DNA from: Methylobacterium gregans
GTDB taxonomy: Bacteria; Pseudomonadota; Alphaproteobacteria; Rhizobiales; Beijerinckiaceae
DNA: 43,698 bases
NCBI RefSeq assembly: GCF_022179245.1
Contig: NZ_BPQM01000130.1
Span: 1 to 43,698, forward strand
Direction: 5' to 3'
Below, one piece after another: positions 1-9,891 of the stretch (positions within the stretch are counted from its first letter, which is position 1; each line of letters begins with the position of its first letter). The notes below the pieces were generated by a model. It was given only the letters and a program-made list of their open reading frames with translations, searched no databases and was not told the DNA's origin. Made by a program: the position numbers and the translations under genes.

Positions 1-31
1 ATTCCCTCAGCACGATCTCAGACATACGAGA

Positions 32-59
32 AGCCGCTTCCGCAAGGAGGCGGCTTTTT
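32..59 (+). terminator. Rho-independent terminator of an upstream gene
   Basis: A 10-bp stem (32-41 with 46-55, one G-T wobble) closes a GCAA tetraloop and is followed directly by a run of T (55-59). This is a standard intrinsic terminator on the + strand, so it ends a transcript that starts to the left of the window. Confidence 0.8.
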
Positions 60-577
60 CGCGTTCGGCGGCCAACGTTACCGATCGGTCATGCGCCGGG
101 AAGCCTCCTGCGATCGGTCATATCCCGCTGCTCGATCGTTACCCTCTCCTAATCCGGTTGCCAGCAGGCGCGGCGGCCCGCGCGGTCTCCTATGACCGGA
201 GCACGTCCACACTGACGGAGCCGGCCTCTGCCGGTTCTGCAACGACGTGGCTCTGAACCTCTCTCGATAACCGAAGGGCGTCCCCCCAACTCCGCGAGGC
301 GCCGGCCAAGCCGGGCTGAGCCGAGCCCGCGCCGAGGATGTTGCCGAAGGCGTATTGGAACCTGCCTTGTCAAACCCCGTTGAATCGTAAATTATCGAGT
401 TGAAACAAGGGCTTATTCAAAAACATGCTCTCTTTCGGCCACGCCGCGAACGAAATGTTCTCCCCCGTCGAGGCGCGGGTGGGACGGCCTTCTCGGGACG
501 GGGCATCGCCCGGTCCCGCCCGGCCTGCGGCGCACGATCGAGCTGCAGGATCCAGCCCTGACGGTGAGGAGGACGCG
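60..577. other. Intergenic region upstream of the sulfur/encapsulin cluster
   Basis: No convincing gene is seen in these ~520 bases; short open frames here are G+C-driven and lack ribosome binding sites. An 11-bp direct repeat, CGATCGGTCAT, occurs at 82-92 and 111-121. An A+T-richer patch at about 375-430 includes TTGAAA at 400-405 and is the likeliest place for the promoter of the cluster that starts at 578, but no good -10 box can be assigned. Confidence 0.4.
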
Positions 578-784
578 ATGGCTTCGGCAACGATCGGACG
601 GGGCGACCACGTGGTGTTCGAGCGGCTCGACCTCGCCGAAGCTCTCGGGATCTGGCGCCACGCCAGGGGGCGGATCGTCGGCATCCATGGGCAGGATGGG
701 CGCCCGCGCACCGTCGACGTCCAGTTCGAGGGCCACGAGGTGCTGGAGCGCTACCTGCCGGACCTGTTCCGGCGCGTGCACTGA
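578..784 (+). CDS. Small conserved-looking protein (68 aa) at the head of the encapsulin cluster
   Basis: The 68-residue product begins MASATIGRGDHVVF and is not recognised. The ATG at 578 was chosen because GAGGAGG lies at 565-571, seven bases upstream. The residues alternate hydrophobic and charged positions (GDHVVFERLDLAEAL, then RGRIVGIHG, then TVDVQFEGHEVLERYLPDLF), which suggests a small beta-barrel with a C-terminal helix. There is no signal peptide or membrane segment. It ends 11 bases before the serine acetyltransferase start and is probably cotranscribed with it. The tight link to the desulfurase nanocompartment suggests an accessory role, perhaps binding the acetyltransferase or the shell, but that is inference only. 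Longer upstream frames have no better start. Confidence 0.65.
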   Translation: MASATIGRGDHVVFERLDLAEALGIWRHARGRIVGIHGQDGRPRTVDVQFEGHEVLERYLPDLFRRVH

Positions 785-795
785 ACGAGCCTACC

Positions 796-1641
796 GTGAT
801 CGCGCTCGCCGCCCTCCAGCCGCCCCTCCGCGTGACCAGCCGCAGCATCGGCGAGGCAGAGGTCTGGGCCGAGCTGCGCGCCGAGGCCGAGGCCGCCCTG
901 ATCGAGGAGCCGCTCTACGCGGGCATCATCCAGGCGACCGTCCTCGACCAGCGCAGCCTCGCTCAGGCCCTGGCCTACCGCCTCGCCCACCGCCTCGGCG
1001 ATGGCGATCTTGCCCGCCTGTCGATGCGCGACCTCTGCCTCTCCGCCTTCGAGGCGGATCCGCAGGCGGGCGCCCACGCGGTGCGCGACCTCGTCGCCAT
1101 CCGCGAGCGCGACCCGACCTGCCGGCGCTATCTCGACCCCTTCCTGTTCTACAAGGGCTTCGCCGCCCTCGAGGCCTACCGGATCGGCCACTGGCTCTGG
1201 CACCAGGGCCGGGCGACCCTGGCGCTGCATGTCCAGAGCCGCATCTCCGAGGTGTTCGGCTGCGACATCCACCCGGCGGCGCGGATCGGCTCCGGCGTGT
1301 TCATCGATCACGCCACGGGGGTGGTGATCGGCGAGACCACGGTGGTGGCCGACGACGTGTCGATCCTCCAGTCGGTGACGCTGGGCGGCAACGGCAAGGA
1401 GAGCGGCGATCGCCATCCCAAGATCGCTCGCGGCGTGCTTCTCAGCGTCGGCGCGAAGGTGCTCGGCAACGTCCATGTCGGCGAGGGCGCCAAGGTGGCC
1501 GCGGCCGCAGTGGTGTTGGGCGACGTGCCCGCGCACACCACCGTCGCGGGCGTGCCGGCCCGTGTCGTGTCGCGCCTGCGGGCGACCGAGGAGCCGGCGC
1601 TGAGCATGGACCAGTCCTTCGGCTTCGGTGACGGAATCTGA
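796..1641 (+). CDS. epsC: Serine O-acetyltransferase (EpsC/CysE-type)
   Basis: This 281-aa cytosolic enzyme makes O-acetylserine from serine and acetyl-CoA, the first committed step of cysteine synthesis. The N-terminal half (about 15-150) is the helical SATase domain. From about residue 155 (FGCDIHPAARIGSG, IDHATGVVIGETTVV) the left-handed beta-helix of hexapeptide repeats begins. The family active-site histidine of DHATGVVIGE and the downstream VTLGGNGK stretch are present, and VAGVPARVV closes the acetyl-CoA site. The start is a GTG, 11 bases after the 68-aa gene. A serine acetyltransferase next to a Family 2 encapsulin and a cysteine desulfurase is a known arrangement: it would raise cysteine supply for the encapsulated desulfurase. 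Length and motifs are normal. Confidence 0.9.
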   Translation: MIALAALQPPLRVTSRSIGEAEVWAELRAEAEAALIEEPLYAGIIQATVLDQRSLAQALAYRLAHRLGDGDLARLSMRDLCLSAFEADPQAGAHAVRDLVAIRERDPTCRRYLDPFLFYKGFAALEAYRIGHWLWHQGRATLALHVQSRISEVFGCDIHPAARIGSGVFIDHATGVVIGETTVVADDVSILQSVTLGGNGKESGDRHPKIARGVLLSVGAKVLGNVHVGEGAKVAAAAVVLGDVPAHTTVAGVPARVVSRLRATEEPALSMDQSFGFGDGI

Positions 1642-2056
1642 CGCCAGGCGAAAAATCCTTCTTTTGAAACGATGCTGCCGACATCCTTCCGTGCAGGCGG
1701 GGGTGCGGAGAATCTCGTTCTCCGCTTTCCCCGTTCGGGGCCGATCGCGTCCCATGTTTCGGGGTTAAATTGGGTTGCTATGCCAAGATACGGCGATAAA
1801 TAGGAATATCATTTCGTTGACTGCTTGGCCGGTGCCGGCCACTGATACTCTCGCGATGCGGCGCAGGCCGAATCGTGGAACTAGCGGCCAATACTGATTG
1901 GTTGTCCGGGAATATCCCATTTCATTGGGTCGGAAACGGCATTTCAGCCGGGCCGATCCCACGACGATTTGCGCCCGGCCCGTCCTGACGACGGGGCCGC
2001 CCGCCGACGCGCGGGTCGATGCGGCGTGCCCAGCCCTGACTAGGAGACGATGAACG
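1642..2056. promoter_or_regulatory. Leader/promoter region of the encapsulin shell gene
   Basis: These 415 bases hold no supported gene and are A+T-richer at 1765-1930 than the flanks. TTGACT at 1817-1822 could be a -35 box. It is followed by a perfect palindrome TGGCCGG-TG-CCGGCCA (1826-1841) and then GATACT at 1844-1849. The 21-base spacing is longer than normal, as in promoters twisted by an activator bound between the two boxes. A shell-specific promoter is plausible; the exact boxes are weak. Confidence 0.35.
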
Positions 2057-3434
2057 ATGAGCGGACCGGGTTTGAGCGTCAGCGCCACAGCGGCACGCAA
2101 CCTTGCGACGGCCACCGTCACCTCGGTCCAGAACGCGGCCAACACCCCGCGCTGGCTCCTGCGGCTCCTGCCCTTCGTGGACGTGCCCGGCGGCGTCTAC
2201 CGCGTCAACCGCCGCGCCGTGGTGCTGGCCAAGGGCGGCCGCATCGATCTGGTCTCCGAGGACAAGGGCCGCGCCATCCGCTCCGGATCGCTCCGCGCCG
2301 TGCCGCTGTTCAGCCGTCTGGGCGATGCCGAACTCGCAGCGCTCGCGGGCAAGTTCAAGGAGAGCCGGCATCAGGCCGGTGAGGTGATCCGCGAGGAGGG
2401 CGCGGCCGACCGGAGTCTCGTGGTGGTCGCCGACGGCACCGTCGAGCTGACGCTATCGGGGCCCTACAAGGGCCGCCTGCGCCAGGGCCTTGCCACGAAG
2501 GGCGATTATTTCGGCGACGGCGACCTCGTGGACGAGGCCGCGCCCGCCCCGGCGGTGAAGGCGCTCTCGGCCGTGACGCTGCTCACCCTCGACCGCGCCG
2601 CGATCGAGGACGAGGCGATCCGCACGCGCATCGGCCAGTACCAGGAGGAGCGCGACCGGCTCAAGGGTCACACCAACTCCTACGGCGAGCAGGGCATCGA
2701 GCTTCTGGCCGTGCACACCGGCGAGCCGCGCCTGCCCACCACCTTCGTGGATTACGAGATCGATCCGCGCGAGTACCACCTCTCGACCATCCAGACGATC
2801 CTCAACACGCATACCCGCGTCACGGATCTGTATTCGAACGAGATCGACCAGCTCCGCGAGCAGATCCGCCTCACCGTCGATGCGGTGAAGGAGCGCGAGG
2901 AGTGGGAGCTTCTGAACAACTCGGCCTTCGGCCTGCTCCACGAGGCCGGCTCGCGCCAGCGCATCCCGACCCGCGGCGGGCCGCCGACCCCGGACGACCT
3001 CGACGAGCTGCTGACGCTCGTCTGGAAGAAGCCGGCCTTCTTCGTAGCCCATCCCCGGGCCATCGCGGCCTTCGGCCGGGAGGCGACCCGCCGCGGCGTG
3101 CCGCCGGTCGTGGTCCATCTGTTCGGGGCGCCCTTCATCACCTGGCGCGGGGTGCCGCTGGTCCCGAGCGACAAGCTGCCCATCGACATCGACCCGGTGA
3201 CGGGTGCCCAGACCACCTCGATCCTGCTCCTGCGCGTCGGCGAGGGCGAGCAGGGCGTGGTCGGCCTGCAGAAATCCGGTGTGACCGGCGAGATCGAGCC
3301 CGGCCTGTCGGTGCGCTACATGGGCACCAACGACCACTCCATCGCCTCGCACCTCGTGACCCGCTACTTCTCGGCCGCCGTGCTGGTCGAGGACGCCATC
3401 GCTCGTCTCGATAACGTGCTGCTCGGCAACTACC

Positions 3435-3448
<14 letters not shown>
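2057..3448 (+). CDS. Family 2 encapsulin shell protein with inserted cyclic-nucleotide-binding-like domain
   Basis: The 463-aa product is a shell protein of the HK97-fold encapsulin Family 2 (SrpI-like). Residues 1-75 form the N-terminal arm and first shell strand (TPRWLLRLLPFVDVPGGVYR). Residues ~78-185 are a cyclic-nucleotide-binding (CNB) fold, starting with PLFSRLGDAELAALA and containing YFGDGDL at 151-157. Residues ~190-463 are the main shell domain (YGEQGIELLAVHTGEP, TTFVDYEIDPREYHLSTIQT, ending LDNVLLGNYHDYA). Shells with such an insert are called Family 2B, those without it 2A. AGGAGA at 2042-2047 supports this start; an ATG at 2050 is in another frame. The 3' end overlaps the desulfurase gene by 14 bases, so the two are translationally coupled. 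The CNB phosphate-binding cassette lacks its usual Arg (PAVKA at 165-169 where a PR-T/A motif is expected), so nucleotide binding is doubtful. Confidence 0.9.
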
Positions 3449-5465
<2,017 letters not shown>

Positions 5466-5486
5466 TCGCGGCACCGATCGGGGACG

Positions 5487-5508
5487 CGCCGGCCCGCCCG
5501 GGCCGGCG
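5487..5508 (+). terminator. Hairpin after the desulfurase gene
   Basis: CGCCGGCCC (5487-5495) pairs perfectly with GGGCCGGCG (5500-5508) around a four-base loop, 21 bases after the desulfurase stop. There is no T-run, so it may be a weak or Rho-assisted terminator between this gene and the converging kinase operon. Confidence 0.5.
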
Positions 5509-5634
5509 TGAACCCGTCTGTCAGGTTCTGCCCGCCGGGGCCGCACATCCGGTCGCGGATCCGTGACACCGTCAGCGATGACGGCCTCCCCCGCACGGCC
5601 TCTCGCACGGAACCGAGCCCGCGCGCGGGCATCC

Positions 5635-7017
5635 CTACGTCCCGGCCTCGGCGTTTGCAGAGCGGCCCGCGCCGGGCTGCGGCCAGGTCAGCTCGGCCCG
5701 CAAGCCTCCCAGCCCCGAGCGGCCGAAGGTGAGCTCGGCGCCGGCCGCGTCGGCGATGTCCCGGGCGATCGCGAGCCCGAAGCCGGTCCCCGGCCGGTTC
5801 TCGTCCCAGCGCACGCCGCGGCCGAGCCCCGCGATTGCCGCCTCGCTCATGCCCGGCCCGTCATCCTCGATCGTCAGGCGCGCGGCGTCCGGACCGAGGG
5901 ACCCGGCCACGCGCACGCGCCGGTGCGCCCATTTGCGCGCGTTGTCGAGGAGGTTGCCCGCGGCCTCCATCAACTCGCCCTCCTCGCCCGGATAGGCGAG
6001 TCCCGCCGGCAGCGAGACGCTCCATCCGAGGCCCTCGCCCTCGGGCAGGCGCCGCAGGGTCGCGACGAGCCGCTCGATCGCGGGGGCCACCGGGCAGGCC
6101 CGTCGCCGCAGGTCGCCCGGCGGCGCGACGCGCGCCCGCGCGAGGGCCCGCTCGACCTGCCCGCCCATCGCGCGCGCCTGCCCGGCCAGCTCGGCCGCGA
6201 GGTCCGGCTCGGTGCCGCCGATGCGCCGGGCCAGCGCGTCGAGGATTGCGAGCGGCGTCTTGAGGCCATGGGCCATGTCGGCCGCGCCCGCGCGGGCGCG
6301 GACCAGGGCGCGCTCCTGCGCGTCGAGCAGGCGGTTGAGGTCGAGGACGAGCGGTCGGACCTCGTCGGGAAAGTGCAGCGGCAGGCGCGCCCGCTCGCCC
6401 GCGTGGACGGCGCGCAGATCCGCCTGGAGCGTGCGGAACGGCCCGAGCGCCCGCTGCACGAAGAGCGCCATCGCGCCGGTGAGGAGCAGAAAGAGCGCGC
6501 CGAGCGAGGGAACGAGCAGGCGCAGATAGGTCGCGCGGCTCCCGGCGAGATCGCGCCGGTCCTCGGCGACGACGATGCGCAGCCGCGTCTCGCCCTCACG
6601 GGATCCGATCGCGACCGAGCGCTCCACGGCGATCAGCGAGCCGCCGTCCGGGCCGGGCAGATCGAGAGTGCGCGCGTCGTCCGGCGCGGCGGGCTCCGCC
6701 GGACCGCCGAGGCGCTTGTCCCAGAGCGAGCGGGAGCGCAGGAGCTGCTTGCCGGCCTCGACCTGCCAGTACAGGCCGCCGTAGGGCGCGGCGTAGCGCG
6801 GGTCGGTCGGCTCGCGCGCCAGCACCGGGCTGCCGTCGGGGGCGCGGCTGACCTCACCGGCGATCTGTTTCGCCGCCCGGTCGAGCTCGTCCGCCGTGCG
6901 GGCTTCGAGCACCGCGTCGAAGATCAGCGTCAGCCCGATCCCCGCCAGAACGAGCGCGAGCGCGATCAGGGTCGCGGCCGCCAGGCCGAGCCGCAGGCGC
7001 AGGGATCGCGGTCTCAC
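5635..7017 (-). CDS. Sensor histidine kinase (PhoQ-like)
   Basis: This 460-aa inner-membrane kinase pairs with the response regulator just upstream. A first membrane helix lies at about 10-35 (AATLIALALVLAGIGLTLIF), then a ~125-residue periplasmic sensor domain, then a second helix (LLVPSLGALFLLLTGAMAL) and a HAMP-like linker. The phosphoacceptor motif is DMAHGLKTPLA; DNARKWAHRR is the N-box and IEDDGPGM the G1 box, with GFGLAIARDI as G2. It starts with GTG overlapping the regulator stop by 4 bases. The PepSY-regulator-kinase order is typical of systems responding to divalent metals or cationic peptides, but the signal cannot be read from the sequence. Confidence 0.9.
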   Translation of the reverse strand: MRPRSLRLRLGLAAATLIALALVLAGIGLTLIFDAVLEARTADELDRAAKQIAGEVSRAPDGSPVLAREPTDPRYAAPYGGLYWQVEAGKQLLRSRSLWDKRLGGPAEPAAPDDARTLDLPGPDGGSLIAVERSVAIGSREGETRLRIVVAEDRRDLAGSRATYLRLLVPSLGALFLLLTGAMALFVQRALGPFRTLQADLRAVHAGERARLPLHFPDEVRPLVLDLNRLLDAQERALVRARAGAADMAHGLKTPLAILDALARRIGGTEPDLAAELAGQARAMGGQVERALARARVAPPGDLRRRACPVAPAIERLVATLRRLPEGEGLGWSVSLPAGLAYPGEEGELMEAAGNLLDNARKWAHRRVRVAGSLGPDAARLTIEDDGPGMSEAAIAGLGRGVRWDENRPGTGFGLAIARDIADAAGAELTFGRSGLGGLRAELTWPQPGAGRSANAEAGT

Positions 7018-7715
7018 CGCGCGTCCCCGCCGGTGTCCCTGCCGGGATCCCGGGCGGGAACGAGGTAGCCCTGGCCGCGGCGCGTCTCGATCACCCCGGC
7101 GCCGATCTTGCGCCGCAGGCGCGTCAGCAGGGCCTCGATCGCGTTCGCCTCGCGCTCGCTGCCGGTGCCGTGCAGGTGGTCGAGCAGGGCGCCGGCCGGG
7201 ACCACCTCGCCGGGCCGGTGCAGCAGGAAGGCGAGCAGGCGATACTCCAGCGCCGTCAGGTCGATCTCGCGGCCGTCCACGCTGACGGTGCGCGTCCGCG
7301 TGTCGAGCTCGACCGGGCCGGCGCGCAGCACCGGCGAGGCGTGCCCGGCGGTCCGGCGCAGGATCGCGCGCAGCCGCGCCACCAATTCCTCCATGCGGAA
7401 GGGCTTCGTGAGGTAATCGTCCGCCCCCGCGTCGATGCCCTCAACGCGCTCGCGCCAGCCGTCGCGCGCGGTCAGGATCAGGACGGGCAGGCGGATGTCG
7501 GCCCCGCGCAGCCGGCGCAGCACGCCGAGCCCGTCGAGGCGCGGCAGGCCGAGGTCGAGCACCATCGCGTCGTAGCTCTCGACCTCGGCGTGAAACCACG
7601 CGGCCTCGCCGTCGGTCACGATCTCGGCGACGTAGCCCGCCCGCTCCAGCCCCTGCTTCAGGTCCGCGGCGATGCGCGGCTCATCCTCGACGATCAGGAT
7701 CCTCACGGCGCGCAC
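7014..7715 (-). CDS. OmpR/PhoP-family response regulator
   Basis: The 233-aa transcription factor has a receiver domain (1-~118) with acidic pocket E10-D11-E12, phosphoacceptor D54 (MVLDLGLPRLDG), the switch threonine in LILTARD and lysine in LTKPF. A winged-helix DNA-binding domain follows (~130-225: DLTALEYRLLAFLLHRPGEV, ANAIEALLTRLRRKI). It lies 15 bases downstream of the PepSY gene and overlaps the kinase gene, so the three form one operon. The start is GTG; a second in-frame GTG nine bases on is equally possible. Confidence 0.92.
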   Translation of the reverse strand: MRAVRILIVEDEPRIAADLKQGLERAGYVAEIVTDGEAAWFHAEVESYDAMVLDLGLPRLDGLGVLRRLRGADIRLPVLILTARDGWRERVEGIDAGADDYLTKPFRMEELVARLRAILRRTAGHASPVLRAGPVELDTRTRTVSVDGREIDLTALEYRLLAFLLHRPGEVVPAGALLDHLHGTGSEREANAIEALLTRLRRKIGAGVIETRRGQGYLVPARDPGRDTGGDAR

Positions 7716-7730
7716 CCGCGATGGAGGGCG

Positions 7731-8078
7731 TCAGTCATCGTCGTCCTCGTCCCTGTCGAGGATCCGCAGCGAGGCGGCATCGACCTTCAGCGTCCGCCGC
7801 TTTCCGTCCGTGCCGAGGATCCGCAGCTTGTAGTACCAGCGGCCGTCGCTCCGCTTGAGGTCGAGCGCGACCACGTCGCCGGGGGCCGCCGCGCGCGCGG
7901 CGCTCAAAACCTCCTCCAGGGGGCGGATCTCGCCCTGCTCCAGGGCCCGGCGCGCCCGGTCGGCGTCCTCGGCGGACCGGGCCGCGGGAGCGCCCCAGAC
8001 CAGCACCACAGAGGCGAGCACGGCACGGGCGAGCGCGGTGCGGCGGAGGATCGGCGGGTGCAGGCGGGCGGGCGACAT
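7731..8078 (-). CDS. Periplasmic PepSY-domain protein
   Basis: The ~115-aa product begins MSPARLHPPILRR and has a signal peptide (LARAVLASVVLVWGAPAARSA). One PepSY domain follows, with the family pattern at EVLSAARAAAPGDVVALDL and GRWYYKLRILGTDGKRRTL, then VDAASLRIL and an acidic C-terminal tail (DRDEDDDD). PepSY proteins often sit with a regulator/kinase pair and may tune its sensor domain or bind metals. The ATG at 8078 was preferred over a GTG at 8090 because a GAGGG lies just upstream of it. The acidic tail could bind cations; that is inference. Confidence 0.85.
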   Translation of the reverse strand: MSPARLHPPILRRTALARAVLASVVLVWGAPAARSAEDADRARRALEQGEIRPLEEVLSAARAAAPGDVVALDLKRSDGRWYYKLRILGTDGKRRTLKVDAASLRILDRDEDDDD

Positions 8079-8194
8079 GGCGACCCTCACCCTATACGCC
8101 CTTGCCTGACGGAAGGCTGACAGGCGCCGTCAGGCTGCCGGGTCCGCGGGCTGGCAGAGGAGCGGCATCGCGAGATCGCTGAAAGGCTCCTTCC

Positions 8195-8815
8195 ATGTCC
8201 ATGATCGTCGGCGTGCTCCTGGCCTGCGCGGCAGGCTTGGCCGGTACGGTGCTCTGCCCCCCCGATGACCGGCGCCGCGGCGGCCGGCCCCTGGCCTTGG
8301 CCGGAACCGCGCTCCTCGGCGCGGCGCTTTTCGGCGCGGCGCTCTCGGCTTCCCCGCCGGCGCGGGCCGGCGAATTCCTGTCCGGCTCCGCGACGGTCCT
8401 CGACGGCGGCAGCCTCATGATCGCGGATCGTCGCGTGCGTCTCCAGGCGCTCTCGGCGCCCGATCGCGACCAGACCTGCTGGGACGCGCACGAGCGTACC
8501 TACCAGTGCGGCCGGGTGGCGGCGCAGGCCCTGGCCGAGCGGATCGGCGACGCCTCCGTGACCTGCGAGCCGCGGGCGGCGGCGGTGGACGGCATCGCGA
8601 CGGCGCTCTGCCGCGTCGGCGACGAGGATCTCGGCGCCTGGATGGTCGGCCGGGGCTACGCCATGGCCGCGCGGCAGGACCCGCACCCCTATGCGGAGGC
8701 CGGCGCCCGCGCCTGGGGCCGCCGGCTCGGGCTCTGGTCGGGCGTCTTCCAGGACCCCGATGCGTGGCGGCAATCCCACCGGCTGCCGGTCGCCAGGCTG
8801 GCCGCGGGATCCTGA
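8195..8815 (+). CDS. Thermonuclease-like (SNase-fold) protein with degenerate active site
   Basis: The 206-aa product has two hydrophobic N-terminal segments (MIVGVLLACAAGLAGTVL and TALLGAALFGAALSA), the second a likely signal anchor or peptide before ARAGEFL. The remainder matches the staphylococcal-nuclease-like fold: ATVLDGGSLMIADRRVRLQAL, four cysteines in the usual secreted positions, then VGDEDLGAWMVGRGYAMA. Residues expected for catalysis are altered: the metal-binding DGD is DGG, the APE glutamate is Asp (SAPDRDQ), and the YGR arginine is missing (VDGIATALC). It may be a non-catalytic nucleic-acid binder or envelope protein. It diverges from the PepSY operon and converges on the sulfur transporter genes. 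Confidence 0.75.
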   Translation: MSMIVGVLLACAAGLAGTVLCPPDDRRRGGRPLALAGTALLGAALFGAALSASPPARAGEFLSGSATVLDGGSLMIADRRVRLQALSAPDRDQTCWDAHERTYQCGRVAAQALAERIGDASVTCEPRAAAVDGIATALCRVGDEDLGAWMVGRGYAMAARQDPHPYAEAGARAWGRRLGLWSGVFQDPDAWRQSHRLPVARLAAGS

Positions 8816-8823
8816 GCGGTGCA

Positions 8824-8839
8824 CGGGCCGACAGGCCCG
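8824..8839. terminator. Hairpin between convergent genes
   Basis: CGGGCC-GACA-GGCCCG forms a perfect six-base-pair stem in the short gap between the thermonuclease-like gene and the second transporter gene. It lacks T-runs, so its terminator role is inferred from position. Confidence 0.4.
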
Positions 8840-8842
8840 GCA

Positions 8843-9301
8843 TCACGCGTCCGCGGACGCGCCCGCATGCGTCGGGGCCGGCCGTGTGGTGCCGGCCGGC
8901 AGCAGGCGGAACAGCAGCATGCCGACGACCATCGCGGCCACGAAGGTCAGGGCCTCGGCCGGCACGATCGTGAGAAGGGTCAGGGCCGGCCCGGGGCACA
9001 GGCCGGCCAAGCCCCAGCCGACACCGAAGAGGGCGGCGCCCGCGAGGAGACGCGGGTCGAGGTCGCGCCGGGTTGGGATCTCCAGCCGCGGCGCGAGCAC
9101 CGGCCGGCCGCGCCACCGCGCGACACGGTAGCCGGCCGCGGAGACGGCGACGGCGCCCGCCATGACGAGGGCGAGGCTCGGGTCCCAGCGACCCGCCACG
9201 TCGAGGAAGGCCAGGACCTTGGCGGGGTTGCTCATGCCGGAGACGATGAGGCCGAGCCCGAACAGCAGGCCGAGGGCGAGAGCGGCGGCGATCCTGGCCA
9301 T
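8843..9301 (-). CDS. YeeE/YedE-type sulfur transporter, second half (DUF6691/PmpB-like)
   Basis: The 152-aa membrane protein has about four helices and the family signatures LIVSGMSNPAKVLAFLD and WGLAGLCPGPAL, with a conserved Cys in LCPGP. It is one half of a split YeeE/YedE channel whose members move thiosulfate or related sulfur compounds, passing the ligand between conserved cysteines. It starts three bases after the first-half gene ends and is cotranscribed with it. The C-terminal tail (GTTRPAPTHAGASADA) is polar and includes a 16-bp DNA palindrome at 8846-8861. The exact substrate is unknown; sulfide-responsive Pmp proteins of plant-associated bacteria are the closest functional parallel. 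Confidence 0.85.
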   Translation of the reverse strand: MARIAAALALGLLFGLGLIVSGMSNPAKVLAFLDVAGRWDPSLALVMAGAVAVSAAGYRVARWRGRPVLAPRLEIPTRRDLDPRLLAGAALFGVGWGLAGLCPGPALTLLTIVPAEALTFVAAMVVGMLLFRLLPAGTTRPAPTHAGASADA

Positions 9302-9304
9302 GGC

Positions 9305-9730
9305 TCAGGCTCCGGTCAGGTGGCGGGTGACGAATACGGTCAGGACGGCGACGGCCATGAAGGTGCCGGTCGCGACGAGCGAGCGGGGCGAGCCGCGGCC
9401 GATGCCGCAGACGCCGTGGCCGCTGGTGCAGCCGGCCCCGAGGCGCGCGCCGAACCCGACCAGCAGGCCCGCGAGGATCAGGAGCGGGAACGAGGTGCCG
9501 ACCGGCGCCTGCGGCCAAGCCCCCCCGAAGCCCGCGTAGACGAGCGGCGCGAGGATCAGGCCCGACAGGAAGGCGACCCGCCACCCGGTCTCGCGCGTCG
9601 GCGCGGCGAGGAGCCCGCCGAGGATGCCGCTGATGCCGGCGATGCGTCCGTTGAGAACGAGGAGCAGGGCCGCCGAAGCGCCGATCATGACGCCGCCGAG
9701 GATGGCGCCGAGGGGCGTGAAGCCGTCCAT
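9305..9730 (-). CDS. YeeE/YedE-type sulfur transporter, first half (PmpA-like)
   Basis: The 141-aa membrane protein has signatures LLVLNGRIAGISGILGG and GARLGAGCTSGHGVCGIGR. The two cysteines in the latter are the conserved sulfur-relay residues of the family. It begins with ATG preceded by AGGAGA. With the following gene it should assemble a two-subunit channel in the inner membrane. Its promoter overlaps a palindrome suited to the BigR-like regulator encoded just upstream, implying induction by sulfide or persulfides. Confidence 0.88.
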   Translation of the reverse strand: MDGFTPLGAILGGVMIGASAALLLVLNGRIAGISGILGGLLAAPTRETGWRVAFLSGLILAPLVYAGFGGAWPQAPVGTSFPLLILAGLLVGFGARLGAGCTSGHGVCGIGRGSPRSLVATGTFMAVAVLTVFVTRHLTGA

Positions 9731-9818
9731 CAGGGTCTCTCCTGAACCGCTTTCCGCGGGCGCGGGGTCTGCCCTGTATCGGTATTCCGGCCGTACGCGC
9801 CGGACGCGGAGGGCGAGT

Positions 9819-9845
9819 TTATTAGCGGGCTCTAATATAGGTCAA
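9819..9845 (-). promoter_or_regulatory. Promoter with BigR-type operator for the sulfur transporter genes
   Basis: On the minus strand TTGACC (9845-9840) and TAATAA (9824-9819) form a -35/-10 pair with a 15-base spacer. A perfect inverted repeat TATTAG-N6-CTAATA (9820-9837) covers the spacer and -10. A+T-rich dyads of this type are bound by BigR/SqrR ArsR-family repressors, and such a repressor is encoded next door. Repression by occlusion, relieved by persulfide, is the expected mode. Confidence 0.65.
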
Positions 9846-9891
9846 GCGGATGGGAGCCGCGGGCCAGGTGAGCGCCGATCCGATCGCGCGT

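Noticed and set aside
5563..7068. Long plus-strand open frame opposite the histidine kinase
   Set aside because: Arg/Ala/Pro-rich shadow of a well-supported kinase gene on the other strand; no conserved motif.
7170..8120. Plus-strand frame of 316 codons over the response regulator and PepSY genes
   Set aside because: Opposite strand of two motif-bearing genes; Val/Gln/Arg-rich with no conserved features.
8415..9584. 389-codon minus-strand frame overlapping the thermonuclease-like and transporter genes
   Set aside because: It runs through three better-supported genes in other frames and is rich in Arg/Gly/Pro without motifs.
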